A stretch of 64,000 nt of DNA, from the IMG/VR virus record IMGVR_UViG_3300025122_000009, positions 23,795 to 87,794 of that record. The stretch is one strand, 5' to 3'. Below are positions 1 to 8,124 of this stretch, piece after piece. The position numbers and the translations under genes were made by a program. Each line of letters opens with the position of its first letter. The stretch's first letter is position 1. The notes below the pieces were generated by a model. The model searched no databases, was not told the DNA's origin, and worked only from the letters and a program-made list of their open reading frames with translations. Origin of the DNA: a virus.

Positions 1-1443
1 GACGAGACACAGGGGATTACAAACGTTATTGGATTACCGACTCCTGAAGTTGAGCGCCTGGAAGGAGAGGATAAAACTAATCCCAATTATGTTCAGTATC
101 AATGGAACTCCGGAGGGCTCACTTTCGAAAACTGGCAGATAGGCCATTTTAGGATCCTGGGCAACGATAAGTACGCTCCTTATGGTACATCGGTTCTGGA
201 GCCGGCGCGCCGGATTTGGCGCCAATTAACTCTTTTAGAAGATGCGATGATGGCCTATCGTATTGTTCGTTCTCCGGAACGTCGTGTATTTTATATTGAT
301 GTGGGCAACATCTCTCCTAATGATGTGGAGCAATATATGCAGCGAGTAATGACGCAAATGAAGCGTAATCAGGTTGTTGATCCGTCAACTGGAAGAGTGG
401 ACTTACGATATAATCCCATGAGTGTAGAAGAAGATTATTTTATTCCGGTGCGTGGGGGAGTTAGCTCTAAGATAGAATCTCTCGCTGGAGGGACCTACAC
501 CGGCGATATCGATGACGTTAAATATTTGAGAGATAAATTGTTTTCTGCGATTAAAATTCCTGCGGCTTATCTCACTTCTACCGAGGAAGCGGCAGAAGAA
601 AAGACCACACTAGCACAAAAAGACATTCGTTTTGCGCGAACAATTCAGCGTCTCCAGCGGTCTGTGGTGACCGAGTTAGAAAAAATTGGCATTATTCATT
701 TGTATACTGTTGGCTTCAGGCAAGAAGATTTAATTTCTTTCAAGCTTAAGTTAAACAACCCGTCCAGAATTGCCGAATTACAAGAGTTAGAGCACTGGAG
801 AACGAAGTTCGAGATCGCAGGGTCGGCAACGGAGGGATTCTTTAGCAAGCGATGGGTGGCTCATAATGTCTTTAACGTTCCTGACGAAGAATTCGTGCGC
901 ATTCAGCGGGAAATGTATCACGATAGAAAGTTTGAAGCACTCCTGGAAAAAGCTGCCGAAGCTGTTACTGCGGGAGGAGAGCCCGGTACCGGGGAAGAGA
1001 TGGGAGACGAGCTTGGTGGCGACTTAGGGGGAGACGAGCTTGGTGGCGACTTAGGGGGAGACGAGCTTGGTGGAGAAGAAATGGGAGGCGAAGAGGCCGG
1101 TGAGGATGAAGGAATGTTGCTCGCTGCACCACCCGCCAAACGAGATGATATTGGAAGAAAAATGTATACATCCCGTGGTGCAAAAGGGAAAGATTATAAA
1201 CCCGTAGTAAGCCGCAACCCAGCCGGGGACAGAAAGAAAAACCATAAAAGCAAGTACGCCGCCGAGATGGGGGGAGGCAACTTAAGAAATATATATAAAG
1301 GTTTTGAGCTATCAAAAGGAATTTATGAAGCGAAAGAACCTAATTATAAAGAAGATGAAAAAAAGATGTTTGAAGTTAATCGGGAAGTGAAAAAATTAAT
1401 AAAAGAATTGGAGTCACGAGATAATGAAGCTAAAGCACAATAA
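1..1443 (+). CDS. 20: Portal vertex protein (T4 gp20 family), 5' end outside the window
   Basis: The reading frame is open from base 1, so the N-terminus lies upstream; 480 residues are visible, against about 520 in T4 gp20. The portal forms the dodecameric ring at the head vertex through which DNA is packaged and ejected. The family signature is clear: a YRIVRSPERRVFYIDVGN segment (from about base 253), then a segment matching gp20 around the DLRYNPMSVEEDYF and GGTYTGDIDDVKYLRDKLF stretches. The C-terminal part differs from T4 by a Gly/Asp/Glu-rich block encoded by a 27-base tandem repeat (bases 1006-1073). It overlaps the next gene by 20 bases and opens a head-gene cluster in T4 order. The family call is secure; the true start cannot be seen. 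Confidence 0.93.
   Translation, partial: DETQGITNVIGLPTPEVERLEGEDKTNPNYVQYQWNSGGLTFENWQIGHFRILGNDKYAPYGTSVLEPARRIWRQLTLLEDAMMAYRIVRSPERRVFYIDVGNISPNDVEQYMQRVMTQMKRNQVVDPSTGRVDLRYNPMSVEEDYFIPVRGGVSSKIESLAGGTYTGDIDDVKYLRDKLFSAIKIPAAYLTSTEEAAEEKTTLAQKDIRFARTIQRLQRSVVTELEKIGIIHLYTVGFRQEDLISFKLKLNNPSRIAELQELEHWRTKFEIAGSATEGFFSKRWVAHNVFNVPDEEFVRIQREMYHDRKFEALLEKAAEAVTAGGEPGTGEEMGDELGGDLGGDELGGDLGGDELGGEEMGGEEAGEDEGMLLAAPPAKRDDIGRKMYTSRGAKGKDYKPVVSRNPAGDRKKNHKSKYAAEMGGGNLRNIYKGFELSKGIYEAKEPNYKEDEKKMFEVNREVKKLIKELESRDNEAKAQ
1006..1073 (+). repeat. 27-base in-frame tandem repeat in the portal gene
   Basis: Two full copies of a 27-base unit (1006-1032 and 1033-1059) and a partial third copy (1060-1073) encode the nonapeptide DELGGDLGG. 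The array makes an acidic, probably disordered linker near the portal C-terminus. In-frame repeats of this sort can change length by slippage. Confidence 0.9.
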
Positions 1444-2245
1444 GAAGAGGAATACCGTTTTTTTATTTGAAACGTTAGTGCGGGAACTTACTAAATCTAT
1501 TATAAGAAAAGACCCCCGTTACAAAGAACAACTAGTTTCTATTATTAAAGAAACTTTTAACAAAGAGAAGATTCTTGGGAAAGAATTGACGTTATATAAA
1601 TCTCTACTTCAAAGACAGAATCTAAAAATCCATTTAGCTGAAAAATTAATTTTTGAGGCACGCAGCCAATATAGGAAACTTGATAAAGATAAGATTTTTG
1701 TAGAGCAAAGTAAATTAATCAAAGAGATTAATCAAAGTTTATCTAAAAAAGTCTTTGCGAACTATATCCCCAATTATAAAAGTATCGCTACCGTTTATCA
1801 AATATTTAATGATGAATTGCTTCCTAGAAAAAGAGTTCTTTTAGAAGATACCGTGGTGGGGTGGCTCACCGGCGTCCCCCACACCGAGGGGAGCAATCTA
1901 CCAAAAGTAGATAATTTAGTAATAAGAAAATTTGTTGACAATTTTAATAGTAGATATGGCGCTGCCATGCTAAGGGAGCAAAAAGAATTATTACAAAAAT
2001 ACATTTTCTCCTTTAGGGATAACGGTGTCGAATTCAAATTATTTTTGAATGAAGAGTTGGGACGCTTAAAGACAGTCATTAAAAATGGGCTCAAGATAGA
2101 AGAAATCGAAAAGGATAGCGTGTTGCAGCGCAAAAGCAAAGAGGTTCTAACTCTCATGGAAACATTTAAAGAGGAACCGCTTTCTAGTGCGATGGTAGAA
2201 AAAATCGTCAAGATTCAACATTTAGCCAGCGAGATAAAAAGCTAA
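1424..2245 (+). CDS. Conserved-looking helical protein between portal and protease, function unknown
   Basis: The 273-residue product is Lys-rich and predicted mostly alpha-helical, with no signal peptide or membrane segment. I recognise no domain. It starts inside the portal gene (20-base overlap) and ends one base into the next start codon, so translation is probably coupled. In T4 the slots between genes 20 and 21 hold the small prohead core proteins gp67 and gp68; this gene and the next occupy the same position. A head-assembly role is an inference from position alone. Confidence 0.75.
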   Translation: MKLKHNKKRNTVFLFETLVRELTKSIIRKDPRYKEQLVSIIKETFNKEKILGKELTLYKSLLQRQNLKIHLAEKLIFEARSQYRKLDKDKIFVEQSKLIKEINQSLSKKVFANYIPNYKSIATVYQIFNDELLPRKRVLLEDTVVGWLTGVPHTEGSNLPKVDNLVIRKFVDNFNSRYGAAMLREQKELLQKYIFSFRDNGVEFKLFLNEELGRLKTVIKNGLKIEEIEKDSVLQRKSKEVLTLMETFKEEPLSSAMVEKIVKIQHLASEIKS

Positions 2246-2799
2246 TGCCGATTACCGTTAATATAGGGAAAGAAGCTGTCGAAGCTTCCGAAGCAGAACA
2301 GAGACCTGTTCAAAGTCGGATAGCTCTAAATGCTCGAAGAAGTTTGGATGGCAATTATATGATTTTTAACCACCCTGAGATTGATATTATTGTAATGCCA
2401 GAGAAAAATAAAGTTGTCTCCTTTTCTAAGGAAAAGGCGAGCAAGAATGTGTATGACGCCCAGGATAGGCTATTCCAGTATTTAATTAGGCGTGGTACGA
2501 TTGAGTTTGATTCTGTACAAGGGGGAAATATTTATAACTCTTTGGAGGCTTCAATTTTAGAATCTAAAATTGAAGGGGTTAATTCCGTTCAGAGCGTGCT
2601 GTATAATATTGGTAAATTTTTAATGGAGGAAAAACCTTACTACGCCTTTCTTAAAAGTTATTTTGAGGAAGAAGAAGATTGGCTTTTGGATCCGGATGCC
2701 AAGCACTCTACCGAACTCGGGGAAGTGCCCCAGGAAGAAATTAAAGGTGATATCCGCCCTGGAATGTTGCCTTATGGCCTATATTACGAGTATTATTAA
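2245..2799 (+). CDS. Unknown protein in the head cluster
   Basis: A 184-residue soluble acidic protein that starts on the last base of the previous stop codon. The middle is a mixed alpha/beta stretch and the C-terminus is very rich in Glu, Asp and Tyr (ending in a YGLYYEYY tail). No family recognised. The tight coupling to the portal and upstream helical gene suggests a head or packaging role; this is inference from context. Confidence 0.72.
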   Translation: MPITVNIGKEAVEASEAEQRPVQSRIALNARRSLDGNYMIFNHPEIDIIVMPEKNKVVSFSKEKASKNVYDAQDRLFQYLIRRGTIEFDSVQGGNIYNSLEASILESKIEGVNSVQSVLYNIGKFLMEEKPYYAFLKSYFEEEEDWLLDPDAKHSTELGEVPQEEIKGDIRPGMLPYGLYYEYY

Positions 2800-2810
2800 C
2801 GGAGGAATAA

Positions 2811-3107
2811 TTGGATCTTTTATATTTTGTTTTAACAGCTTATGGATTAACTCAGCTTTTAGTTTTCGCCTCTATATTCCGCCCCATCCGCCCCCAGCAT
2901 CATTTTTTCCATTGTGCAATGTGCATGGGCTTTTGGGTCGGCGCGTTTTTGTTCGGCATTAATGAGTTTACAGAACTATTTACATTTGACTATAACGTCG
3001 CCAATTTTTTTATTTTGAGTTGGCTTAGTTCTGGAACTTCATATTTTGTTAATATGTTATTAAAGGATGAGGGTATAAGGTATGAACACAAAATCACCAA
3101 AGAATAA
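2811..3107 (+). CDS. Small membrane protein, DUF1360-like
   Basis: A 98-residue protein starting at TTG (2811), which sits 5 bases after a strong GGAGGA ribosome binding site; no ATG is available at a suitable place. It has an N-terminal hydrophobic helix (about residues 3-22), then a CAMCMGFWVG motif (Cys35, Cys38), and a second hydrophobic region (about 66-85). The C-x-x-C-x-G-F-W-V-G pattern is typical of the DUF1360 membrane family, whose function is not known. A membrane protein among capsid genes is odd; it may be an inserted accessory gene. Confidence 0.7.
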   Translation: MDLLYFVLTAYGLTQLLVFASIFRPIRPQHHFFHCAMCMGFWVGAFLFGINEFTELFTFDYNVANFFILSWLSSGTSYFVNMLLKDEGIRYEHKITKE

Positions 3108-3189
3108 AAAATGGCAACTTCAACGAGTTCGACGGTGTTGTAGTGGCTCTTAGCTCACGCGGGTAGTGCCCGCATGAAGGAAAAATAGT
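3108..3189 (+). other. Short intergenic stretch with a small GC hairpin
   Basis: The 82 bases before the protease gene hold a 5-bp stem (GCGGG 3159-3163 with CCCGC 3169-3173, loop TAGTG) just before the ribosome binding site (AAGGA, about 3177-3181). There is no T-run, so it is not a standard terminator. It might affect translation of the protease, but the stem is short. Confidence 0.3.
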
Positions 3190-3789
3190 ATGCCTAAACA
3201 ACTTCTCAGAGAATACTATGAATTGTGTGAGGGTGGAATTTGCCAAGATTTGTTAACAGAGGAAGAAAAGCGCTTTGTTAAAAATGGCGGCATGATTTTG
3301 TCTGGAAAACTTCAAGAAGCCGAGGCTCAAAATGGAAATGGCCGCGTTTATCCGATTGCCACACTTCAGAGAGAAATGAAAAATTACCAAAAAGTAATAG
3401 ACGACCGCCGCGCCCTAGGCGAGTTAGATCATCCGGATGATTCAGTTATTAATTTAAAGAACGCTTCTCACTTGGTCACTGAAGCGTGGTGGGATGGAAA
3501 TAGCGTGATGGGCAAAGTACGAATTTTGGACACTCCTTCTGGGGGTGTGTTAAAATCTCTAGTTAATTCAGGAGTTTCTCTCGGCATTTCCTCCCGAGGC
3601 TTAGGTTCTGTGACCGAAGCTAACGGGCGCACACTGGTGGAAGATGATTTTCAATTGATATGTTTTGATTTTGTTTCAGAACCTTCCACCACCGGCGCTT
3701 ACATGGCTCTTCAAGAGGGGGCTGCTAAACAGATTTTTTCGAAGACAGATAGAATTAATAGGGCGCTCAACAGCGTACTGGAGAAATAG
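3190..3789 (+). CDS. 21: Prohead core protease (T4 gp21 family, peptidase S80)
   Basis: A 199-residue serine protease that in this family cleaves scaffold and capsid proteins after [LI]-x-E during head maturation. The catalytic His lies in GELDHPDD (His81) and the catalytic Ser in LGISSRGLGS (Ser134/135). The early NGRVYP motif, close to NGRIYP of the family, is also present. It lies upstream of the scaffold and capsid genes as in T4, although three small genes separate it from the scaffold gene. Length is close to T4 gp21 (212). The ATG at 3190 has an AAGGA box upstream. Secure. Confidence 0.93.
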   Translation: MPKQLLREYYELCEGGICQDLLTEEEKRFVKNGGMILSGKLQEAEAQNGNGRVYPIATLQREMKNYQKVIDDRRALGELDHPDDSVINLKNASHLVTEAWWDGNSVMGKVRILDTPSGGVLKSLVNSGVSLGISSRGLGSVTEANGRTLVEDDFQLICFDFVSEPSTTGAYMALQEGAAKQIFSKTDRINRALNSVLEK

Positions 3790-4221
3790 ATGAAGAAGTC
3801 GGACCTTAAAAGACTTATTAAACCCATTGTGCAAGAGTGCATACAAGAATCACTTTTGGAAGATGGGGTTTTGTCTCGGGTCATATCTGAAGTAATGATG
3901 GGGCTAGCTCCCCAGGCGCAATTAGTTAGCGAAGACAGGGAAAGGGCGCCCACTCACCAGGCCAAGCCGAGGGGTGAAAGCGAAGTACTGCAGCAACTTA
4001 AACAACAAAGACACCAGATGTTAGATAGCATTGGTACCACGTCCTACAACGGGGTCAATCTGTTTGAAGGTACTGACCCTCTAAGCAGCGCTGGCACACC
4101 TGGAGAGGCGGCATCACCCACGTCACCCCTGTCGGGTATCGACGCACGAGATCCCGGTGTAGATATTTCGTCGTTGGCTGGCGTCTTTGGGAACACATGG
4201 AAGGCAATTGGGAATGGCTAA
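3790..4221 (+). CDS. Small head-cluster protein, possible prohead core component
   Basis: A 143-residue protein that starts immediately after the protease stop codon. The N-terminal 40 residues form an amphipathic helix; the rest is Gln/Ser/Gly/Pro-rich and probably disordered. The N-terminus contains two matches to the gp21 cleavage rule [LI]-x-E (IQE at 18-20, LLE at 22-24), which fits a core protein processed by the adjacent protease. No family recognised; the role is inferred from position and these sites. The last 8 bases overlap the bS21 start. Confidence 0.6.
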   Translation: MKKSDLKRLIKPIVQECIQESLLEDGVLSRVISEVMMGLAPQAQLVSEDRERAPTHQAKPRGESEVLQQLKQQRHQMLDSIGTTSYNGVNLFEGTDPLSSAGTPGEAASPTSPLSGIDARDPGVDISSLAGVFGNTWKAIGNG

Positions 4222-4444
4222 GAACGTGAATGTAAGTGTAGAGAGAAGAGAAGGGGAGACTGTAGAGAGGCTCCTTAGACGGTTTGTGAAGAGAGTGAAA
4301 AAAGAAGGTATTTTAGAAGAATATCGCGAGAGGCAGTATTATGAGAAGCCTTCTGACAAAAAGAGAAGAATTAAAAGTGGACAAAAACGCATCGCCCAGC
4401 GAAAACAAGAAGAACAAAAAAAAGATTTAGAGAGGAAAAATTAA
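4214..4444 (+). CDS. rpsU: Ribosomal protein bS21 homologue
   Basis: A 76-residue, very basic protein starting at ATG 4214, inside the end of the previous gene; the longer frame from 4187 adds nothing conserved. The pattern matches bS21: ERREGETVERLLRRFVKR, then a GILEEYRERQYYEKPSDKKRR segment resembling the bacterial G-x-L-x-E-x-R-R-R-x-[YF]-Y-E-K-P core. bS21 sits at the 30S platform near the anti-Shine-Dalgarno region and affects initiation. Phage copies are known in some large and marine phages and are thought to replace host bS21. It is placed within head genes and abuts the following structural gene, so it is probably made with late proteins. Confidence 0.88.
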   Translation: MAKNVNVSVERREGETVERLLRRFVKRVKKEGILEEYRERQYYEKPSDKKRRIKSGQKRIAQRKQEEQKKDLERKN

Positions 4445-4882
4445 ATGGCTTATTACCAACAAAAGAAGGGGCTAGGAAATGTGGGTTCATACCAAATATC
4501 AAGCATCCCGTATGCCACGTCCTCGATTACGGTTCCCCACTTGTCCGAAGGCACTCCACTAAGAGTTGATTTTCCGATGGTGTCGAAATTTGTAACTGTT
4601 GTCAACTCAGGATCGACTAGCGGCGATGGGCGCATGCGAGTGGGATTTTCGTCTTTAGGAGTGACGGGATCAGAAGTGTCTGTTGGGGGTATTTCGGGTC
4701 AGAATTATTATTTTACTTTAGAGGAAGGAAATTCCTATACGGCCGATTGGCGCGTAGAGAGTCTATATTTGATGATGGATAACGTACACCACGGGGGGAC
4801 AGCCAGTGTTATTGCCGGCCTTACAGGAATTTCAAGCGGCTCAATTTCCGCCAATTGGTCGGGCACCATAGGGGTTGGGTGA
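4445..4882 (+). CDS. Probable virion surface or head protein, beta-rich
   Basis: A 145-residue Ser/Gly/Val-rich protein beginning at the first base after the bS21 stop codon. The composition and alternating pattern suggest an all-beta fold. No cysteine, signal peptide or membrane segment. It lies between the protease and the scaffold/capsid genes, and probably belongs to the virion (for instance a head decoration protein); that is inference from position and composition. Confidence 0.6.
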   Translation: MAYYQQKKGLGNVGSYQISSIPYATSSITVPHLSEGTPLRVDFPMVSKFVTVVNSGSTSGDGRMRVGFSSLGVTGSEVSVGGISGQNYYFTLEEGNSYTADWRVESLYLMMDNVHHGGTASVIAGLTGISSGSISANWSGTIGVG

Positions 4883-4964
4883 TACGACCGCTGTCCCTTA
4901 TATTTAGCAAGCCTTTAGCCTTATAGCTTCTTAAGTTAAAAAACAGTCATTTAACTATTTTAAA

Positions 4965-4976
4965 CACTATTTATAA
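4965..4976 (+). promoter_or_regulatory. Candidate late promoter element (CACTATTTATAA) before the scaffold gene
   Basis: CACTATTTATAA lies 46 bases upstream of the scaffold start in an AT-rich 139-base gap. The same ACTATTTATA core recurs upstream of the tail tube gene and two genes in the 58-62 kb region, always shortly before a start codon. No TTGACA-like box is present. See the separate finding. Confidence 0.5.
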
Positions 4977-5021
4977 ACGATGTAAATTAATTTAGTTTTG
5001 CCAAGTCGAAGGAGCACTAAA

Positions 5022-6044
5022 ATGTCAACAATGTTAGAGCAAGCGATTCTGGATGCGGAAGCCCTTAAAGAGGCTGCTGTCAAGAATGCTGAACAGATTG
5101 TGATCGAAAAATACCAAACGGAAATAAAAGAAGCAGTTGAGACCCTTCTAGAGCAACCTGAAGATGATCCTTTCGGGGACCCCCTCGATCCCCTAGGGGG
5201 GGAAGAAGCAGTCCCGGAAACAGATGAAGAGTTGGCACAGCAGATTCCCCTGGCCTCTACGGAAGGAGAAAAATTATGCCCGTGCCCTGGAGAGGAAGAA
5301 GAAATTGAAATCGATTTCGATCAATTGGCTGCGCAAATGAAAGCCGAAGACGAGGAAGGGGAAGAAGATACGGACGCCGCGCTAGAGATAGGCTCTCCGC
5401 TGATGGAAGGCGAAGAAGAAGTAGAACTTAACGAAGACGAACTTATAGACATTTTAGAAGAATTAACTTTGGACATGGAAGCTACTCAATCCGGATGGAT
5501 GAACCGGCCTACCTATGAAATTGAGCATGAGGTAGACAAATTACAAGCCAAAACGCCTGTAGAACTGGATATCGAGGTGGATGAAGAAGAGGTGGCTAAG
5601 TCTACTACATATTTGAGCGAGTCTTTAGAAGAGGCAAAAAAACAAATTAATAAATTAAAAAATAATATTATGGAACGTACAGAAGAAAACGTGAAATATA
5701 AACAAATACTTTTGCAAATGCGAGATACTTTAAATGAAGTTAATCTTCAAAATGCAAAGTTGCTCTATACAAACCAAGCTTTGGGTGACGACTCCCTGAA
5801 TGAGCGGCAACGTAAAACTATTGCCGAGGCCATCTCAAAAGCCGGTTCTGTAGCAGAGGCTAAGACAATTTTCGAAGCACTTCAGAGCACGGTGGGTAAA
5901 GCTTCCGTTTCAAGGCGAAGAGCGCCAAAATCACTAGGCGAGGCTGTTGAGAGAAGGTCTATAACACTTCCCCATAACAGGGGACAAAAAGCCAAGGCCG
6001 ATCATTTTTCTGATCGGTTGAAGCTTTTAGCTGGTATTAAATAA
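5022..6044 (+). CDS. 22: Prohead scaffold (core) protein, T4 gp22-like
   Basis: A 340-residue, strongly acidic, mostly helical protein directly before the capsid gene, as T4 gp22 is. I choose ATG 5022 (GAAGGAG box upstream) over TTG 4998. It has an N-terminal helix with LxE sites, a central Glu/Asp-rich block (about residues 45-150), then a long coiled-coil region with an NNIMERTEENVKYKQIL segment. The C-terminal part (SLNERQRKTIAEAISKAGSV, then SRRRAPKSLGEAVERRS) resembles gp22 proteins of T4-like phages. Such proteins form the core around which gp23 assembles and are then degraded by gp21. One Cys pair (CPCP) in the acidic block is unusual. Confidence 0.8.
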   Translation: MSTMLEQAILDAEALKEAAVKNAEQIVIEKYQTEIKEAVETLLEQPEDDPFGDPLDPLGGEEAVPETDEELAQQIPLASTEGEKLCPCPGEEEEIEIDFDQLAAQMKAEDEEGEEDTDAALEIGSPLMEGEEEVELNEDELIDILEELTLDMEATQSGWMNRPTYEIEHEVDKLQAKTPVELDIEVDEEEVAKSTTYLSESLEEAKKQINKLKNNIMERTEENVKYKQILLQMRDTLNEVNLQNAKLLYTNQALGDDSLNERQRKTIAEAISKAGSVAEAKTIFEALQSTVGKASVSRRRAPKSLGEAVERRSITLPHNRGQKAKADHFSDRLKLLAGIK

Positions 6045-6065
6045 CTTAATGGAGGATTAAACAAA

Positions 6066-8012
6066 ATGTCAGTATTAGATAGATTAACAGAAGGTGTTGT
6101 TAATCGCAATCTCCAGAAAGAAGGTGCCGCTTTGCTTAATAAGTGGGAAAAGACTGGACTTCTTGAAGGGATGGGCGATGAGAACGCCAAATCGGGTATG
6201 GCCCGACTGCTTGAAAACCAAGCAAAAGAGCTTCTTCGTGAAGCTAGTTCCATGGCAGCGGGCGATGTTCAAGGATTCGCCGCAGTTGCTTTTCCAATCG
6301 TGCGCCGAGTTTTTGGCTCTTTGATTGCAAATGATCTCGTGTCGGTTCAACCAATGAGCTTGCCATCGGGCCTCATTTTCTTCCTTGATTTTACTTTTGC
6401 GAATCGCAAGCTTGATCAGGGTTTGAACACCTCGCTGTATGGCGGTGGCCGTGTGGCTTCCCAAATTACGGGCGGTGTTGTTCTTACCGACCAGAATGCT
6501 GAAAGGAGCTTTTATGCGCTCAATCAGGGCTATTCGTCTCCAACTGGGGCGGGGCGGCAGGATATGGTTCTCATCGCTTCTGGCGTTGTTGGAAGTAATT
6601 TCCGCGACGATGCGCCTATCTCAGCGAGCGGTCCTGTGACAGCCGCCTCTTATGGTGGCGGCAATATTGCTACGAACTTGTCTAAGTTGTGTCAGTATGA
6701 TCCTGACTTGGAAGGTAAATCAGTTGTTGTTTACACGATGCCATCGAACTTAACTGCTGTTGGCAGCGACGGCGACGGCCAATCCGCTACTTTCGCTCAA
6801 TTTAATCGTAATGATATGATCACAATTGACTTTAACGATGGTGGCAATCCTTGGTGTACTGCCGATGGTCAAAACACTGGTGAGGGCGTCGTTTGTCGTC
6901 ATGTCCGACGCTTGACAGATCTCGTGGGAGCGAGTGCAGCAGACGCCGGCTTGGCATTGAATGCGTTGCCTATCAATAGTGCTGCCAGCAACTTGGTTCT
7001 TGTTTTCGAGAGCACCTCTAGTGTCGGCAGCGAAATTATTACAGCAGACATGACGCAATCTATTAATCGTGGCGGCGCCCGTTCTGGCCCCCATAGGCGG
7101 ACTAATTTCGCGACCTGTAGTTTTGCCATTACTGACCAATTTAACAACGTTGGTGCAGGTGCTATTGGTGCTGTCGTGGGTGCGAACGCCTGGGGTTTGG
7201 AAGAACCCAAGCCGTCAACCGGACTGTCCGGTTCCGGCGATGCCAAAAACGTAATTCCTGAGATTGATATCAAAGTGGATAGTGTTGCGGTGACGGCGAT
7301 TACTAAAAAGCTCAAAGCTAAGTGGTCTCCAGAGCTTGGACAGGATCTGCAAGCATATCACAACCTTGATGCCGAAGTCGAACTTACGAGTATTCTTTCT
7401 GAGCAAATTGCTTTGGAAATTGATCGTGAGATTTTGGAAGATCTTATCAAAGGTGCTACTGCTGAAACTTATTATTGGAGTCGGCGTCCCGGTTTATTCG
7501 TAAATCGCAACACCGGAGCGGACACTAGTAATGGGGCCAATCCTCCCGACTTTACGGGTACTGTGTCTGAGTGGTATGAGACACTTCTGGAAACAGTCAA
7601 TGACGTTTCCGCTCAGATTCACCGTAAGACGCTTCGTGGTGGGGCAAACTTCTTGGTTTGCAGCCCCGAAGTGGCGAATCTCCTTGAGTTTACCACCGGT
7701 TTCCGCGCAAGCGTGACCGCTGATACCCCCAAGGGCACAGCCGGGGCAATTAAGGTGGGTCAAATTAGCAAGAAGTGGGACATTTATGTTGATCCGTACT
7801 TCGTGCGTAATGTGATTCTAGTTGGTCGTAAGGGCGGTAGCTTCCTCGAAAGTGGATATGTTTACTCACCCTACGTTCCACTCCAGGTCACTCCCACTAT
7901 CTTTGGTACGGAAGATTTCGTACCGCGTAAAGGGGTTATGACTCGTTACGCTAAGAAGATGGTCCGACCCGATATGTATGGCTTGGTTATTATTCAAAAT
8001 CTTCTTGGCTAA
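6066..8012 (+). CDS. 23: Major capsid protein (T4 gp23 family)
   Basis: A 648-residue HK97-fold capsid protein, about 125 residues longer than T4 gp23 (521). The N-terminus is the helical propeptide; LLRE (56-59) followed by ASSMAAGD matches the gp21 rule, placing maturation after Glu59, close to Glu65 in T4. The family motif PIVRRVFGSLIANDLVSVQP follows. The conserved C-terminal half holds the AYHNLDAEVELTSILSEQ and FVPRKGVMTRYAKKMVRPD stretches. The extra length lies mainly between about residues 110 and 390, suggesting an enlarged insertion domain. Good GGAGG box, and a strong terminator just downstream. The phage also encodes GroEL and a GroES-like protein, and gp23 is the classic GroEL client. 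Confidence 0.95.
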   Translation: MSVLDRLTEGVVNRNLQKEGAALLNKWEKTGLLEGMGDENAKSGMARLLENQAKELLREASSMAAGDVQGFAAVAFPIVRRVFGSLIANDLVSVQPMSLPSGLIFFLDFTFANRKLDQGLNTSLYGGGRVASQITGGVVLTDQNAERSFYALNQGYSSPTGAGRQDMVLIASGVVGSNFRDDAPISASGPVTAASYGGGNIATNLSKLCQYDPDLEGKSVVVYTMPSNLTAVGSDGDGQSATFAQFNRNDMITIDFNDGGNPWCTADGQNTGEGVVCRHVRRLTDLVGASAADAGLALNALPINSAASNLVLVFESTSSVGSEIITADMTQSINRGGARSGPHRRTNFATCSFAITDQFNNVGAGAIGAVVGANAWGLEEPKPSTGLSGSGDAKNVIPEIDIKVDSVAVTAITKKLKAKWSPELGQDLQAYHNLDAEVELTSILSEQIALEIDREILEDLIKGATAETYYWSRRPGLFVNRNTGADTSNGANPPDFTGTVSEWYETLLETVNDVSAQIHRKTLRGGANFLVCSPEVANLLEFTTGFRASVTADTPKGTAGAIKVGQISKKWDIYVDPYFVRNVILVGRKGGSFLESGYVYSPYVPLQVTPTIFGTEDFVPRKGVMTRYAKKMVRPDMYGLVIIQNLLG

Positions 8013-8042
8013 GATTAAGTAATAACTGAGAGTCGTATCTCG

Positions 8043-8077
8043 CCCCACTTTCGCTTGTCGAAAGTGGGGTTTTTTAT
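8043..8077 (+). terminator. Rho-independent terminator after the capsid gene
   Basis: A perfect 11-bp stem (CCCCACTTTCG 8043-8053 with CGAAAGTGGGG 8059-8069) and a 5-base loop are followed by TTTTTTATTT. It would end transcription after the scaffold-capsid unit and separate it from the neck genes. Confidence 0.92.
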
Positions 8078-8098
8078 TTCTATTAATAAAAGCCAAAT

Positions 8099-8108
8099 CT
8101 ATTTACTA
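8099..8108 (+). promoter_or_regulatory. Possible weak late promoter element (CTATTTACTA)
   Basis: CTATTTACTA sits between the capsid terminator and the neck gene, 16 bases before the start codon. It matches the first seven bases of the CTATTTATA element. It is a degenerate copy and could be chance. Confidence 0.3.
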
Positions 8109-8124
8109 GCGGAGGATTATATTT

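Noticed and set aside
3159-3173. GCGGG-CCCGC hairpin as a terminator before the protease gene
   Set aside because: The stem has only 5 pairs and there is no T-run; it lies too close to the ribosome binding site of the next gene.
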